Made by a program: the position numbers and the translations under genes | Part shown: piece by piece, positions 1-12,198 of the stretch | How the letters are laid out: the number at the start of each line of letters is the position of its first letter | Numbering within the stretch: the first letter of the stretch is position 1 | Assembly (NCBI GenBank): GCA_030248195.1 | Contig: JASAND010013454.1 | Coordinates: 1 to 64,000 of the forward strand | DNA length: 64,000 bases | Reading direction: 5' to 3' | Source: Trissonchulus latispiculum | Lineage: Eukaryota > Nematoda > Enoplea > Enoplida > Ironidae | Notes under the pieces: generated by a model | Database searches by the model: none | Seen by the model: the letters and a program-made list of their open reading frames with translations, nothing else | Told to the model about the DNA's origin: nothing

Positions 1-1552
1 ATAATTGCTTGTTTGTTTGTGTGTTTTTCTAATCATATTTGCCTTAACTTTTGCCGGTACTATGCCTTATAATTTTTGCCATTTGATCAGTCATAATTGT
101 TGTGCTTTATTTCTATGCCATGTACAGTTATTTTTGCCATATATATACTTTACTGTATGATTCGTTCGTAAACTTTGATTCGTCTAGTTATGTAACCCCT
201 TCCTCATATTTTTCCCCTATATATGTATGTGTGCTTTAATTTTGGTAGCTATATATACGTGTTCTCTCTTGCTTTCTTGGACAGATCAGGTGATCTTTAT
301 TTTTTATGCGGCGGAGGAAGGTCCGTGCGCTAGATCTTTAAAATTTTAGGTTAAAAACGGTTTACAATAGATGAAATTTTCTTTGTTTGCAATAGTCTTA
401 CCTCATTTTACATGCATTGATTATTTGTTTGTCGTGTACAGGATAATTTTTTGTTGTATAGCTTAGTTAGGATATTGAATGTTATGTTGTGGTTAGTTAG
501 GTTAGTTTCTGACTTTTGAATAGTAGTTTGATATATGATGTAAAAATTAATCTACCTACGTTTTGTATTTGTGAATCTTGTATTTGTTAGCTAAGGATTT
601 TGTGAACTTTGTATAGTTTAGGTAGTTTTCTTGTAGTTTTGTATAGTAGTGATTAGCCGTAAACTCTGTATTGTTTGTTGTGTTCTAAAAATTGATATAA
701 TGTGTGTTTGATTTGTATGAATGTGTGAATGATTGTTGTACTTCTATTTTGTTTGGTTTTTTACAATAGTGGCTTTTTGGGTATATTACCTTTTCTATGT
801 GGGTCGTACTCTCTCTTTTCTATTTCTGATTACCTATTTTCGCTATACTTAGCTTAGTTGCAACTACTTATGGCTACTTTCGTTTATTTTTATTCTCCCT
901 GTGTTTCGCTATACTTCGCCTGTCTATGACTTCCACTTTGCTACCACATTTTAACTTTAATTTCTCTTAACTTCTATTTGTGGTTCTTTGTTTTAACCAT
1001 GGGTAAACGTGCCAGGATACGTGCCACATAACTGGTCTCATGGGAATTGTGTGAGATCTATGTTTACCTTTGAAATTTCTTTTTAAACTTTCAACTATTG
1101 AATTACGGTAGCATCTCTTCTCCATCTTGTATTTTAGCAGGCGCTAAAATTTTTCTATCCAGGGGAGGATGTTGAGAATCAACTAAAAACAAGTGTTGCA
1201 ACTTTCCTTAAAAACAAACACTAAAATTGATGGTTGCTGTTTGTACAGTGTTTAGTCTGTTAGCTACTTTGATCAGCCTAGATCTGATCCATAAGTTCAG
1301 TTGTTGTCGATGTTCGTCTGTGGAGTGGTTGCCCCTAGTCTGTATTTATTTATATTCATCGTATGATTTATTTATATGCCGGTAAAGTCTTGTAACCTAC
1401 TCCTCGCGATCGTAGTTTGGTAAGGTCTTTAGTTGTTAGTTAGGTAGGTAGAACTTAGGTAAATTATTAGAATAGGCCCGGTCTAGGAACCTGTAGTCGC
1501 TCCGCCTCTAGATTTCTACCCAGGTCCAGGCAGCTGAGGTAGGAATTTAACA
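1..1552 (+). mobile_element. 3' end of an LTR retrotransposon (non-coding part plus LTR)
   Basis: A purine tract (AGGGGAGGA, 1161-1169) is followed directly by a sequence starting TGTT (1170) and ending AACA (1552). This is the usual order of polypurine tract and 3' LTR at the end of an LTR retrotransposon on the plus strand. The preceding 1.1 kb is strongly T-rich and has no reading frame worth annotating, so it would be the element's 3' untranslated part. The coding part and 5' LTR would lie left of the window, so superfamily and target duplication cannot be judged. The T-rich stretch could instead be ordinary flanking DNA. Confidence 0.45.
1170..1552 (+). repeat. probable 3' LTR (383 bp)
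   Basis: The segment begins TGTTGAGAATC and ends GGAATTTAACA, giving the inverted terminal tetranucleotide TGTT/AACA typical of LTRs, and sits immediately after a purine tract. It contains an AT-rich stretch near 1343-1378 that could hold a TATA-like signal. Only one copy is in the window, so it cannot be confirmed by comparing two LTRs. Confidence 0.5.
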
Positions 1553-1558
1553 AATTTA

Positions 1559-1620
1559 TTTTTGAAGATTTAAAATTTGAAGCCACTTCAAAATCGGGTC
1601 AAATTTTAAATCTTCAAAAA
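1559..1620. repeat. perfect 22-bp inverted repeat (hairpin)
   Basis: The arms 1559-1580 and 1599-1620 are exact reverse complements separated by 18 bases. The arms are AT-rich, with core GAAGATTTAAAATTTGA. It lies just outside the LTR end and may be the remnant of a small inverted-repeat element. Confidence 0.75.
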
Positions 1621-1951
1621 TTGATTTACAATTTCTAAAAGCCTAAATCAAAATTCTAATTCCAACAAATCAAAGCACGTATCGAGGCCTTTCTAATGAT
1701 GCAAACAAGGCTGGCTATAGAATACCTCGGTCAATCATAATCAACGAAGAAAGGAACAGTCTCAAGTGCGGTTTCCTGGAGAAGAATTACCTCCTAAGCA
1801 GCATATTGCCTTCCAGCACTACTCAGTTCTCATTTTTGTCGAGATTGGAGACGAGTCTCCCTTAAGGGCAGAGGTATAACGATGCCATTCACGTAGATTC
1901 AACAAGGAAGTCTTGAGTACTAACAAGAATACATAAAACATAAGATTATGA

Positions 1952-2199
1952 CAAGCGTCATACGCAATGTATTATCAGCTCGTTACATCGGCTCACCCCC
2001 TATAAATCAGACCCCCCCTTAGTCTTGCTTATGCTTGCACGCTAAAGTTCGAAAACACGACTAGTCAGTTGGTTCACAGTGCGTCTGTTGTGTGCAAACA
2101 TAGCGGGCGAATTTCTTTGTCAACTTATGGGGGGGGGGGGTCAGTCCGATAGCGCGCATCGGATGTAGCGAGCTGATAATACATAGTGTATGACGCTTG
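1952..2199. repeat. inverted repeat with 38-bp arms and a poly-G inner edge
   Basis: The left arm 1952-1989 (begins CAAGCGTCATAC) matches the reverse complement of 2162-2199 with about three mismatches. Weaker similarity extends to roughly 1925 and 2225. The inner edges carry C-runs on the left (1997-2020) and a G-run on the right (2128-2140), so the two could also pair. The reading frame on the minus strand here is a by-product of the repeat. Confidence 0.65.
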
Positions 2200-2578
2200 G
2201 CGTACTCTTATGTACTCTTGGTGCTGATGAACATTCCTGTAGCAATATGCAAACGAGCTTATGCAAATTAGCTGACGTATACAAGCTGTTGCATTGGGAA
2301 GCTTTCGCTGGGGATACGATCGCGCGCTTGCAGCGAGCGGCTGCACTAAAGTTACTTTAGAATTATTTCACTAATTTTGTTTTTTGGTTTCAGATAATCA
2401 TCCATGGATATGGGGAAGAATGGCTTATTGGTTTTCTGTATTACACTGGATTACGAGAGAGGATATCAATAAACAGCATTGGGGCTCTGTAAGCCTGCTG
2501 CAACGGATCACAATGGAACTGTATCATACATGGGCAATGAAATTGGCTCTAGCCTGCACAGCCTTTGAGCTCACTGCG

Positions 2579-2611
2579 CGGGGGGGGGTCAAAATTTTGT
2601 GGGGGGGGGGT
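2579..2611 (+). repeat. two long G-tracts
   Basis: Two runs of about ten G residues are separated by TCAAAATTTTGT. A third G-run lies at 2128-2140. The G-run followed by TAAAATTT resembles the GC-rich tandem repeat at 5613-6360. Confidence 0.7.
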
Positions 2612-4314
2612 AAATTTTTTGCAGTCGCGCCGCACCATAAATTCTTGTAAAGCTCCGTTTATTGCAAACCTTAAGGAAGGGTCGCTTTTTTGGCCGATTT
2701 TCCGACCACCGATTCTGCTCATTTTCATATATTTTGTAGCCCCATGGTTCCTCAAAACAAGACGAGAGCGTTTTGCGTAGCATTGTTTCTATCATATTGT
2801 AAAGCCCTTCAAAGGTGGCCTTGACATGTGTAAACATATGAAAATGAAAAATTTAGGTTTAGAAGCTTGTGAAAGAAAAATTTTTCGGTGTATGCAAGAG
2901 ACACCGCTACAACTTTACACACACGTTTAGGACATACCATAGAGTGCAAATAACTCTTCTGGTACAATTCTGTTGACTGTCAAATTTTTGGTGATTTTTC
3001 AAAGTAAAAAAATTGGAAAATCGATGCTTTTGGAGGCATGAAAAACATGACTTTCGAAACATTCTGGTCTCTCCTGCACAAGTAGCAAAACAGAAATAAC
3101 TTCGAGTTGCACTGTACGCGTAAACACATCCAAAATTTTCAGTAATCCATGAAGCCGATACCCATACACTTGTTTCGCGCCAAAGGCGCGAAAATTTTTT
3201 GAAAAATAGTCGTTTTACACATGGCAGGAAAAAATATATATAAATTTTTGAAATTTCTAAAATCTAGTCAAATTGGATATCATTCGATAGCTAATAATGA
3301 GCTGAACAACTTTTCTAATAAAACTATGTGTCTGAAATGTAGTAGTTTCAAGTTAGAGCAAGTTAAAGTTGGAGTTGCACACTTTGTAGCTGAACGTTCA
3401 GTTCATGATTAAAGGCTGCATTGCGAACGACTGGCTAGCTATGCCTGAGTTGTTTTACCACTGAAATATTAGCCAACCAACAGTTTTGATTTGCCGTATT
3501 CCCTTTCTCCACATGACCTTGGAGGGCAAATCACAGAAATTTTCAAATTTTGGGAATTTGAACCTGAATATATCTGCCACCGTTTGGTTTCGAACAACTC
3601 TAATATTTTGTCTAGTTTTTGAGAACATATGTTATGAACATATTATGGCCCAAAATGAGCGAAATCCGTGACTATCAATTTTGACCCTAAGCGACCTCCC
3701 TCCTTAAGTTAGCCAGAGGAGAACTCCAAGACATTGATATCCTTGAGTACATTTACATTTCAGGGTTTCAGTTTTTAAGAAGTAAACTAGGCCAAGTAAA
3801 CTGGCTCTTAGATTACTTACTTACTTACTTACTATTGATATGGTTCCGTTTCCACAAGGTGAAGATACCTACTTAAAATGCCAATTTTGTCATCAAACGA
3901 CTGGTAAATCTGGTAATGCAAATCGACACAACCATTACCCGACACAACATATATTTGCATCGTGCAATGCTAGTTGTTGCCAATCTTTTCTGATCTTTTC
4001 AAATTGAAACAAGCATTCCGAGAACAGAAGGGGTACTAAATAGGAAAACGCCTCTGAGCAATTGGGATTGTAGTAACATTACTAATTATGTTTCAAATTA
4101 CGTTCTCGACAGTCTTTCTCATCACCGCACTCTTTAGCTATGCGTCTCTTCCAAGCAAGAAATTAATATCATTACAATATGATAACCCTGCAGTAAAATT
4201 AAGAAAAAACTGAAATCACCAGCAGCTGGATCAAAGAAGTTATAAGCTTTTAAAAGTATTAAACTAGAATGACTAAACTAGTTCAATCTCTCGTTCGCAA
4301 TACTTATCTGAGGG
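2612..4314. other. non-coding stretch
   Basis: No gene is recognised; open frames are short and AT-rich without family signatures. The only clear structure is a perfect hairpin at 3173-3193, TTTCGCGCC-AAA-GGCGCGAAA, whose core recurs at 63601-63615. A short ACTT microsatellite is near 3817-3832. Confidence 0.6.
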
Positions 4315-5290
4315 ATGCGTTTCACAAAGCCTTCTTATTTGTTAAGAGCTCCTAAATTTACAAGTTAAGGGTGGCTACTTGGGTCAAAAAATTCAACCCT
4401 CACCGATTTGGCTCAAATTGTGCCCATTGATACTCCCTAGGGTCCTACAAAATCTATTGAAATTTGGGATGATTTCGTCCAGGAATAAAAACATTACAGC
4501 CATTCAAACTTTCCAATTCCTATTGAAAATGGCCTAAAATCGGAACTTTAGATTTTTAGCTTCTGACAACGATAACTTATTCAAATCAAACCCGTTTGAA
4601 ACTTTCTACAGCTCATTTTGGAGCTAAATACATTATCTAAAACTTGTCTAAGAGTTTTTTCGAAATTCAGTTTCTAACTTTTGCAGTCATCGTTTCCGTG
4701 AGACATCCCCAAAAATATGTCAAAATTGACATTTTTCGAACTTTACAAATATGCACAATATCTACATCAATCGATAGCTTTTTCAACTCTAAAAAACGTT
4801 TCTTCTTGGTACAAACGTCCATTTTGTAGCTATTTAAAGTTATCAGTCAAAAACCGTATGTTCATGAATTTTCAATTTCTGGATTTTCAATCAAAGAATT
4901 GCTACGAAAATTAGACACCGAATTTTGTAAAAAGCTCTTCGACAAGTTTTCGATATTGTGATTAGCTCCAAATTGAGCTATAGAACATTTTAAACTGCTT
5001 TGATTTGAGTAAGTTATCGTTGTCAGAAGCGAAAAATCTAAAGTTCTGATTTTAGGCCATTTTCAATAGGAATTGGAAATTTTAAATGGCTTTAACTTTT
5101 TTATTCCTGGACGAAATCATTCCCAAATTTCAATGGATTGTGGATAGAGACTATCAATGAGCACAGTTTGAGCCAAATAGATAAGGGCCGAATTTTCACC
5201 CAAGTAGCGCCCCCTCCCCCTTAAGAGCAAAGTTAAGATTTAGGTGTTTCATGAAAAGCTCCTAATAACTAAACTCTTAAAGTTCCCTCC
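4315..5290. mobile_element. MITE-like sequence split by a second element
   Basis: The left part, about 4315-4364, reads TTTCACAAAGCC ... GAGCTCCTAAATTTAC. The right part, about 5225-5290, contains TTTCATGAAAAGCTCCTAA. Both resemble the ends of the small inverted-repeat element at 48378-48524, which also pairs TTTCACAGAG with AGCTCCTA. The simplest reading is a MITE copy into which the palindromic element at 4369-5220 inserted. Outer boundaries are not defined. Confidence 0.35.
4369..5220. mobile_element. long-palindrome element flanked by TTAA
   Basis: The left arm (4369 to about 4690) pairs with the right arm (about 4900-5220). For example, GGCTACTTGGGT at the left and its counterpart GCGCTACTTGGGT on the opposite strand at the right are near-identical. 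The match continues imperfectly for about 300 bp through the motif GATAACTTA. TTAA occurs exactly at both outer edges (4365-4368, 5221-5224), as expected for a TTAA target duplication of piggyBac type. The termini do not show the usual CCC start, so superfamily is uncertain. There is no transposase; the short frames in the loop are AT-rich noise. Confidence 0.55.
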
Positions 5291-5612
5291 GAAAATCGGA
5301 GCTCGTGTTCGCACTCCTAAGCCTCCTAATGTCAAAACAGTATAACAGTAAACAGTAAAACTGCTACATATTTTGCCATGAACTTGACGTAATACGTAAC
5401 TATAGTTCCAAGAAACACATTTAAACAATGTTACAACACATCAGCAACATTGATTATATTATTAAATTCGACAAGTCCAAAAGTTATTTTTTGTCACTAA
5501 ATTGTGGATTTTTAAATATAGATTTTGTGACCTAATAATGAATAGCGTTGAAATTACCGAAAGTATGTGTCATATACACGTAAAAAACTTGCTTGCTTGG
5601 TTAGAAGCTTGC

Positions 5613-6360
5613 TGTGTGAAGGTTAAATTTCTGCGGCGGAGACTAAAACTTTTTGCTGTGCTTTGCTGCGCGAGGGTTAAATTTCTGCTGCGGAGACTAA
5701 AACTTTTTGCTTCGCTTTGCTGTGCGAGGGTTAAATATCTGCTGCGGGAACTAAAATTTTTAAGGCGCTTCGCTGCGCGGGGTTACATTTTGTCGCGCGG
5801 AGTAAAATTTTTGCTGTGCTTTGCTGCGCGAGGGTTAAATTTCTGCTGCGGGGACTAAAACTTTTTGCTTCGCTTTGCTGTGCGAGGGTTAAATATCTGT
5901 TGCGGGAACTAAAATTTTTAAGGCGCTTCGCTGCGCGGGGTTACATTTTGCTGCGCGGGGAACAAGTTTAACGGCGCGCGTGCGCGGGCTAAAATTTTGC
6001 TGCGCGGGGGTAAAATTCCTATGAGAAAATTGTGTTAAAACTCTCTTATGTTTAAACTTGTGCTACTCTTAGCGTTAAAATTTAAGAGCAATCTCCAAGT
6101 TGTTTTGTGAAAAATTTTGGATAAGCAAGAAACAAAGAAAGAAACATTTTGGATAAGATTTGTCGCGCAGGTTAGAAGCTGGCTGCGCGAACGAGGGTTA
6201 AATTTCTGCTGCGGGAAGTAAACTTTTTAAGGTGCTTCGCTGCGCGAGCTTACATTTTGCTGCGCGGGGTTACATTTTACTGCGCGGGGAACAAGTTTTA
6301 CGGCGCTTCGCTGCGCGGGGGTAAAATTTCTGCTGCGCACTGCGCGGGGGTAAAATTTTC
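5613..6360 (+). repeat. GC-rich tandem repeat array
   Basis: Short units built from CTGCGCGGGG and TAAAATTT alternate throughout. A longer period of about 158 bp is visible: the block starting at about 5653 is repeated from about 5811 with few changes. The array becomes irregular after about 6000 and is interrupted by ordinary AT-rich DNA at about 6020-6160. The frame at 5502-5858, rich in LRRRLKLFA-type repeats, is only the translation of this array. Confidence 0.75.
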
Positions 6361-9300
6361 CTAGCCTGCACATGTGCAGGACCTGTGCAGGCATTGCCCA
6401 TGCGTGAACTGTATTGAAAGAAAAGCAAAGAGCCTCTCCTTCCAAAGAAAGATAAGTTCCTTTAAATTTAGAAATTTTCCAGCGAATCTGGAAACTATTA
6501 TTTACTTACATATATTAATTACTTAATCATGAATACAACAAATTCATTCCTTTCAAGTTTCGGTTTGTTTAGGTGCAGCGATAGGCATGAGGGTGGGAAC
6601 TTTTAGGAAGTTAGGCCCTTCTCAAAAACAAATTTTAGGTCAAACAAGTGGACTTTCCTTCTTTCCTATCTTCAGACTCGGCTCTAACCCTTCGAACCTT
6701 GCTTCCGCAGCCTCTTTGTTTTTGTTCCCAGGCTTTCCGAGTAGGCCTAGTAGGTTTCAGCCATCTTAGTCACTTGAGGTATGCGGGGGGCAAACGGTGT
6801 TGCTGACAGATAACGTCGTTTGCCTTGGGTGTGACTGCGGCCTCTGGCCAATAACCGTATACCGACTTGGCTTGGGGATCACATTTTCTATCCGTGGTCT
6901 TCGCTTCTCCGCTTCTTGTCCACTTTCAAAGAACTGCGGAGAGCAACACCATATAGGCCTCATGTAGTGCCTTGGTGGTGGTTGAGTCCGTAGCAAAAAA
7001 TGCTGTTGCATTGTTATGATAGTTGTCAGTGTTTCTAGTAATCTTATTCTAGTACACTGTCCAAACTCTGTTTACTTCCAATTAACCAAGTTGTTAGCAG
7101 CAAATCCTCTAACCATTTGCTAACCACATTTGGTGCAAACCAGTGTTGGTATCAAATGTTTGTGTCAATCAAATAAAATTATCAAGATACATAACGTTTG
7201 TTTTTGTTTGAAGCGGCTGAAGCGAAAAATAAAAACTTTTAAATTTCATATGTTCAAAACATGGAGACCTCAACTTACTGTTGAGGTGAACTTACTCAAC
7301 AACCGTAATAAGACTTACCATTTACTTTTAAAACCATATTTAAATATATCATTTCACAATTAAATACAGAAATGTCTGCGACATCAGAGAAAATCGGAAA
7401 CATTGTCCCAACCCAAACTTGGACGGTTACCCTTAAATTGTTTCGTACTTTAGTTCAATAATAAAAGTTCACTGTGGAACTGTTGGGTCCTTCACAAAAA
7501 ATCAAAAATACTAAGCTCTGAGTGATATACACAAAGAACTTCACCCGTCTGTCAGGCAGATGATTATATATTGTAAATAATGTAAGAACCAACAATGTGA
7601 ACAAACAACGAAAGCGAAAGACAAATTTTTGTCCGTTGAAAATTTGTCGAGAAGCTGTTAAAGCTGTTAAAGCCAAGATGAAACAATTGGCGTCGGACGT
7701 CGGAACTCTCTTGAAGTCTTAAAATCTGTGTTGTCGATTCTAACAAACTTACAAATTAGAAGTTCCTTTTACTTTTGAAAATAAGCACATTCTAAAGTAT
7801 CCCCTGAAAGGGACGGCGACCTAAAAATGCTGATTTCAAAACTATATTAATTCGATAAGTCTTTGTTGTCTTTAAGTATCAACGAGAAATGCTTTGAAAA
7901 ACATCGATGAAAAATGTAAAGTATCCTACATCATAGAAATAAAGCAGGGCCATTTCAATTTAAGTTTTAAATCTTCAGATTCTGTCCTAAGTCAATGCGT
8001 TAGATTGAATTTTTGAAATACTTTAAATTACTAAAAAATGCTATGAATGGCAAAATTAATACATATAGCAACCAAATGGAGAACCTGTTATCTCAAATAC
8101 CATCACCTGTGTGAATATGCGTTACCTGATGCGGGCAAGGTGTAGCACATACGAACGAACACAATAGCACTAAATGCTAGCTGACTTTGTTTTGACGTAA
8201 AACTTGATTTTAGGCTTGCGTGTAAATATCAGATAACAAATATCAACGAACCAGCAAACTTTAGCTAGGCAAATGAAATGACCACACAGGAACGTCAATT
8301 CAAAATGCAATTCAAAGAGTCATCCATTATTTTAGATATTTGGTAATTTTTTGCTATGCCATGGGAACGGATTCCATTAATGTTCGACCGTATGTGCCTG
8401 GGAGCGGTCCCACCCCCAATAACCAGAGCGCTCTCTCATCCTTTACGCCAACCTTAGAATCCGGTTTTTGGGTCATAAATTCAGAGAAAACTAGTTTTGG
8501 CAACCTTCCCTGCCTCCAGCACATGTCTGGCCGCGATGGGCCGCCCATCTTTTCTTGATGTGGTCAATAGGAGTTCCACAATGCCACAAAGAACGCCCCA
8601 CAGAAGGGCAACTAGATAAGTTGAAACATAGAAATGTGTTATGGAAAAGGCTAAACGAAACGCAAAAATGACGGAAAAGAACTCAATCTGTTATGAATTG
8701 TGATTCTTGATCGTATTATTTGATGCCCTGGTCATGAGTAATGTGCCGGTGAGATCTCAATGTGAACTATGAAACGTCCAAACAATCGTATGATAATAAT
8801 TGTCATTTAATTACCAGAGTTGCCAGTCAGTTCACCACACTCAGGAATTCATAGCTAGGGACATAGGTTCTAGTGTAAATGGGAAAATAAGGTTAGAAGT
8901 AGCACTAAGACACGCGCAAATGACGCAAAATGGAATGGAACTTCAGCAGAATGCAGCTTAATAGGAGTCAACTAGGTTACCAATTAATAACGGAGGGGTC
9001 GGTACCCTTCCCGGGTCAGTAATAGGAACTATCATTGCTCTTGCTATCTAATGGAGGAGTCGATACTCTTCCCAGGCCATGAATAAGGCCTCTCGTAGTC
9101 AAGAAGTTCGTCAAAATTCGACTAAAACAGCAAAAAATTATCAAAGAAAACGAATACAAAGATAGAGATTACTAAATATTCGGTAATTTAACAAGAGATT
9201 TTGAGTTTGAAGCGTTTTCACACCGCCAATGAGGGCAAATATTGGAAGATGGGTTAATAGAAGGGCATAATTCGTTCGTTAGTAGCATAGGATAATGTCA

Positions 9301-10288
9301 ATTGGTGTTCCCAAGTGTTAGTTAGGCATAATTTGCGTTAATTAGGTAGTAATTAGTTAAATTGTGAAATTTTTAACAAAAATATAAGTTAGGCTTATCT
9401 GAAAGGCAATTCTTTTCTGATTCTGAAAATCCAAACCCGGTCTTTTAACTCCCAATATTACGAAAGTTATAAGCAAAAGAAGTTTTGGTTTATTACGTTT
9501 TAATTTTGCAATGTTGGCCTTGCGTGACCTCTATAACAAGGCGAAACCATTGCGTGTGGTTATGCCCATTCATGTTTCCATTCCTTGAGCCCCTGTCGGC
9601 TCTCTCCCAGCAAAGACTTGCCTCGCAGAGAAGGACTTAGTACACACCTTTGAGTGTAGTAATACGTTCGGAGGGGGCTTAACTCCCTCCTAAATAAATA
9701 AAAAGAAACGAAAGTTAGTCTATCTTAGGTAATTAGGTACGTAGAATAATAATATTTAGTTTTTATTTTATGCAAAATTACGTAATTCCTTGTATTCACA
9801 TTTTTTAGGCAACAATTGCCCGCCTAACTAGTTTGTAGGGAAACAGGGAGTTCCAGTGAGGGAGAGCAATTGATGCTAGCACTAACGAGCGGCTTCCCTT
9901 GTCTACGCCCGAAAGGTCACGCCCAAGAGGAAAGAAAGGGGCTTGGAGACAAGGGAGCCGATAAAAATAATAAACCTAGAATTTATTAAATAAGCTGGTT
10001 AAATTAGCACTTAATATTCAGTTTTCCATAATGGGCCCCGAGAGGCCGCTGTTTTGTACTGTTTTGTTTTTCATTTCGTGAAAATTAATTTTTAAGTCAA
10101 GAATTTCCCCTTTGGTTACCTTAACGTGTTAACCAAAAAGTCTGCAAAGTTTCCCCAAAATTCAGCTTGGGAAATTCATCAAATAGGGGTCAGTTGGAGG
10201 GTCATAATTTCTTTTCCTCGTTAATCTCCCCTCCAACGGACCAGCCGCCTCGCCAGCCCGCGTCTGGCACACGCTTTAAGATAGGGAG
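6361..10288. other. non-coding stretch, nothing recognised
   Basis: Short open frames on both strands show no recognisable domains. A weak direct duplication occurs at about 8992-9030 and 9050-9085, both built around GGAG-GTCG-TACCCTTCCC. Otherwise I see nothing definable. Confidence 0.5.
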
Positions 10289-11210
10289 CTTCCAGAAATT
10301 TCTGGAAGTCCCTTTCCAAATCAAAGAAATCCGACGAAAAAGCAAACACCAGTGAGCTGTCAGACTCCTGTCAGCTCACTGAAAATTTCAAATTTCCAAT
10401 AAGTGTTTGCCTGAGTCTCGGCCGAGAGATGTCGGTTTTTCCCCCCAATATCAGTACGTCTTCCCGTTGTGCCAGCGTTTTGGCCGGGAATAAAAGGCGT
10501 ACTTTACCCACCTAGGACACGAGTTAGGGACCTCCTCTGACCCACACTGGTCAGAGGAGAAGATCTGAGCCCACACGGCGAACACCACACGTTGAGGGCC
10601 ATATGAGCGTACTATGCTCGGCCAGAATCTGCACTTTATGAACGCGAATTTAGGGATTTTTAGAAGGGCCTTTTTGGCCTAAAACTCACTTTTTGTGGCC
10701 TTCGGGCCTTGATTTAAAATTAACCTTGTTTAACCAGGCCACGGCCTAATTGGCCTTCAATTTTTAATAGGGGCTTTATGCCCAAACTTTTTCCTTTTTA
10801 TATTTTCCGGGGTTTTGTAGAAGAATTGGGATTCTGAGTGGGGACCCCCCCCCCTGAGTTGAATTAGGAGGTCCTTTGGTTACGACCTCATGTCAGATCT
10901 GAGCTAAGACTAGGAATTAATTCTCCCCACAGCCGGCAATTAGGAATTGCCGGCCGTAATTGCAAAAGATAGGCGCTACTGAAGCTGAAAACATTGTCTG
11001 TAATTGTGAATTGCAATCCTGTGTAGGTCGGCAACCAAAATTAATAGGAACTAAAAATTTGAATCGTTTTAACTATTAATTATCAGGTTGTTTTAGGGGG
11101 AATGGCCGGCTTCCCCGAAGTTAACTTAACAAAACAAAACTGTCCTTAGCGGAATATGTATGTGTGTTTGTGGTTGTTTTATAGTAATAATTGCTTGAGC
11201 AATTATTACT
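10289..11210. repeat. cluster of perfect short hairpins
   Basis: At least five near-perfect inverted repeats lie within 920 bp. They are CTTCCAGAAATTTCTGGAAG (10289-10308); CAGTGAGCTG pairing with 10372-10381 (outer arms GCAAACAC/GTGTTTGC extend it); CTCCTCTGACC (10532-10542) with 10549-10559; GCCGGCAATT (10932-10941) with 10945-10954; and AGTAATAATTGCT (11183-11195) with 11198-11210. Between them are GGCC-rich pairs such as AAGGGCC-TTTTT-GGCCT (about 10661-10680). There is no coding sequence. This could be a structured leader of an unrecognised retroelement or a non-coding RNA. Confidence 0.6.
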
Positions 11211-12198
11211 CGTTCTGCTTTCCAAAATTATCAAAGTTCTGAAATTTGTGGTCGCTCTCAAGCTTCCAAAGTTCATAAACTTCAAAATAAAAGTGGAAGT
11301 TAGTCAATTCTAAAATTCGAACAAAATGTGCATACAATAAGTAATTAAGCGATATTAGGGAGTAGTTAGGCCTTGTTATGCTCGTATAATCGTATGTGTA
11401 AATATTGTTGTAAATTGTAATTGTGTGAATGAGGCTCCCCAAATTTACGTAAGTGGCTCCTTGGGTAAATCCCTCATGGAGTGTGAGGTTCCAAGGTTAG
11501 CCCCTTTTTGTAGAGTGTGATTTGAGGACCAAAATTGGGTAATTGTGAGTGTGAATGAGGGCATACCATGTAAACCCCCTTTGTCTGATAAGGGTCTTGG
11601 GACTGCCAGAATGAATGAGTAAACATTCAGATATTAGGCAGGAAAGGGACCAAGTTGAGTAGCAATTTGGCCCTTAACCGTAAATAATTAGGGTTTCATT
11701 CAAAATCTGGTTGCTAGTTGACGCGAAATTGCCATTTTTAGAGTGAATGTTGTGAGAATTTGGCGAGGAAGTGGGTTGTTCTGTAGTATTGGAACAGGTT
11801 TACGGCCTAGGGTCACGGGGACCCCGAATTAGGACTGTAAATCTGCTAATCTGTTGGGTTTTCGGTCATCCGTGTAGGCAGCCCTGCGAATAGGGGACGG
11901 ATGAGCCGCATTCACGGATCCCAGAACCAGCCCAGACCAGAGCTATAGCAGGAGTGAGTCACAAAACAGCATGAAACTCGCTACAATTCAGTATTTTACC
12001 ACAGTCCGATTAGCGGATTAACAGATCAACTGGTTTTGAGGTAGAAAATAATGCTAGTTTTGCTGTGTTCTGTAATTGGGTAGTGTCTAGTCAGTATAGT
12101 TAGCTTCAGTTAAGGATAAGCGTATTATTTGCCTTATTCAAAACGGTTATTGGTTTCAAAATACAAAAGAATGAGCCTAACTGAAAGAAAAGAAATCA
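11211..12198. other. non-coding stretch
   Basis: No gene, repeat or motif that I can support. The frame on the minus strand at 11206-11442 is AT-rich and has no family features. Confidence 0.5.

Noticed and set aside
2384..2650. 88-codon plus-strand frame and overlapping minus frames
   Set aside because: The frame runs into the G-tracts at 2579-2611, overlaps open frames on the other strand and shows no family features.
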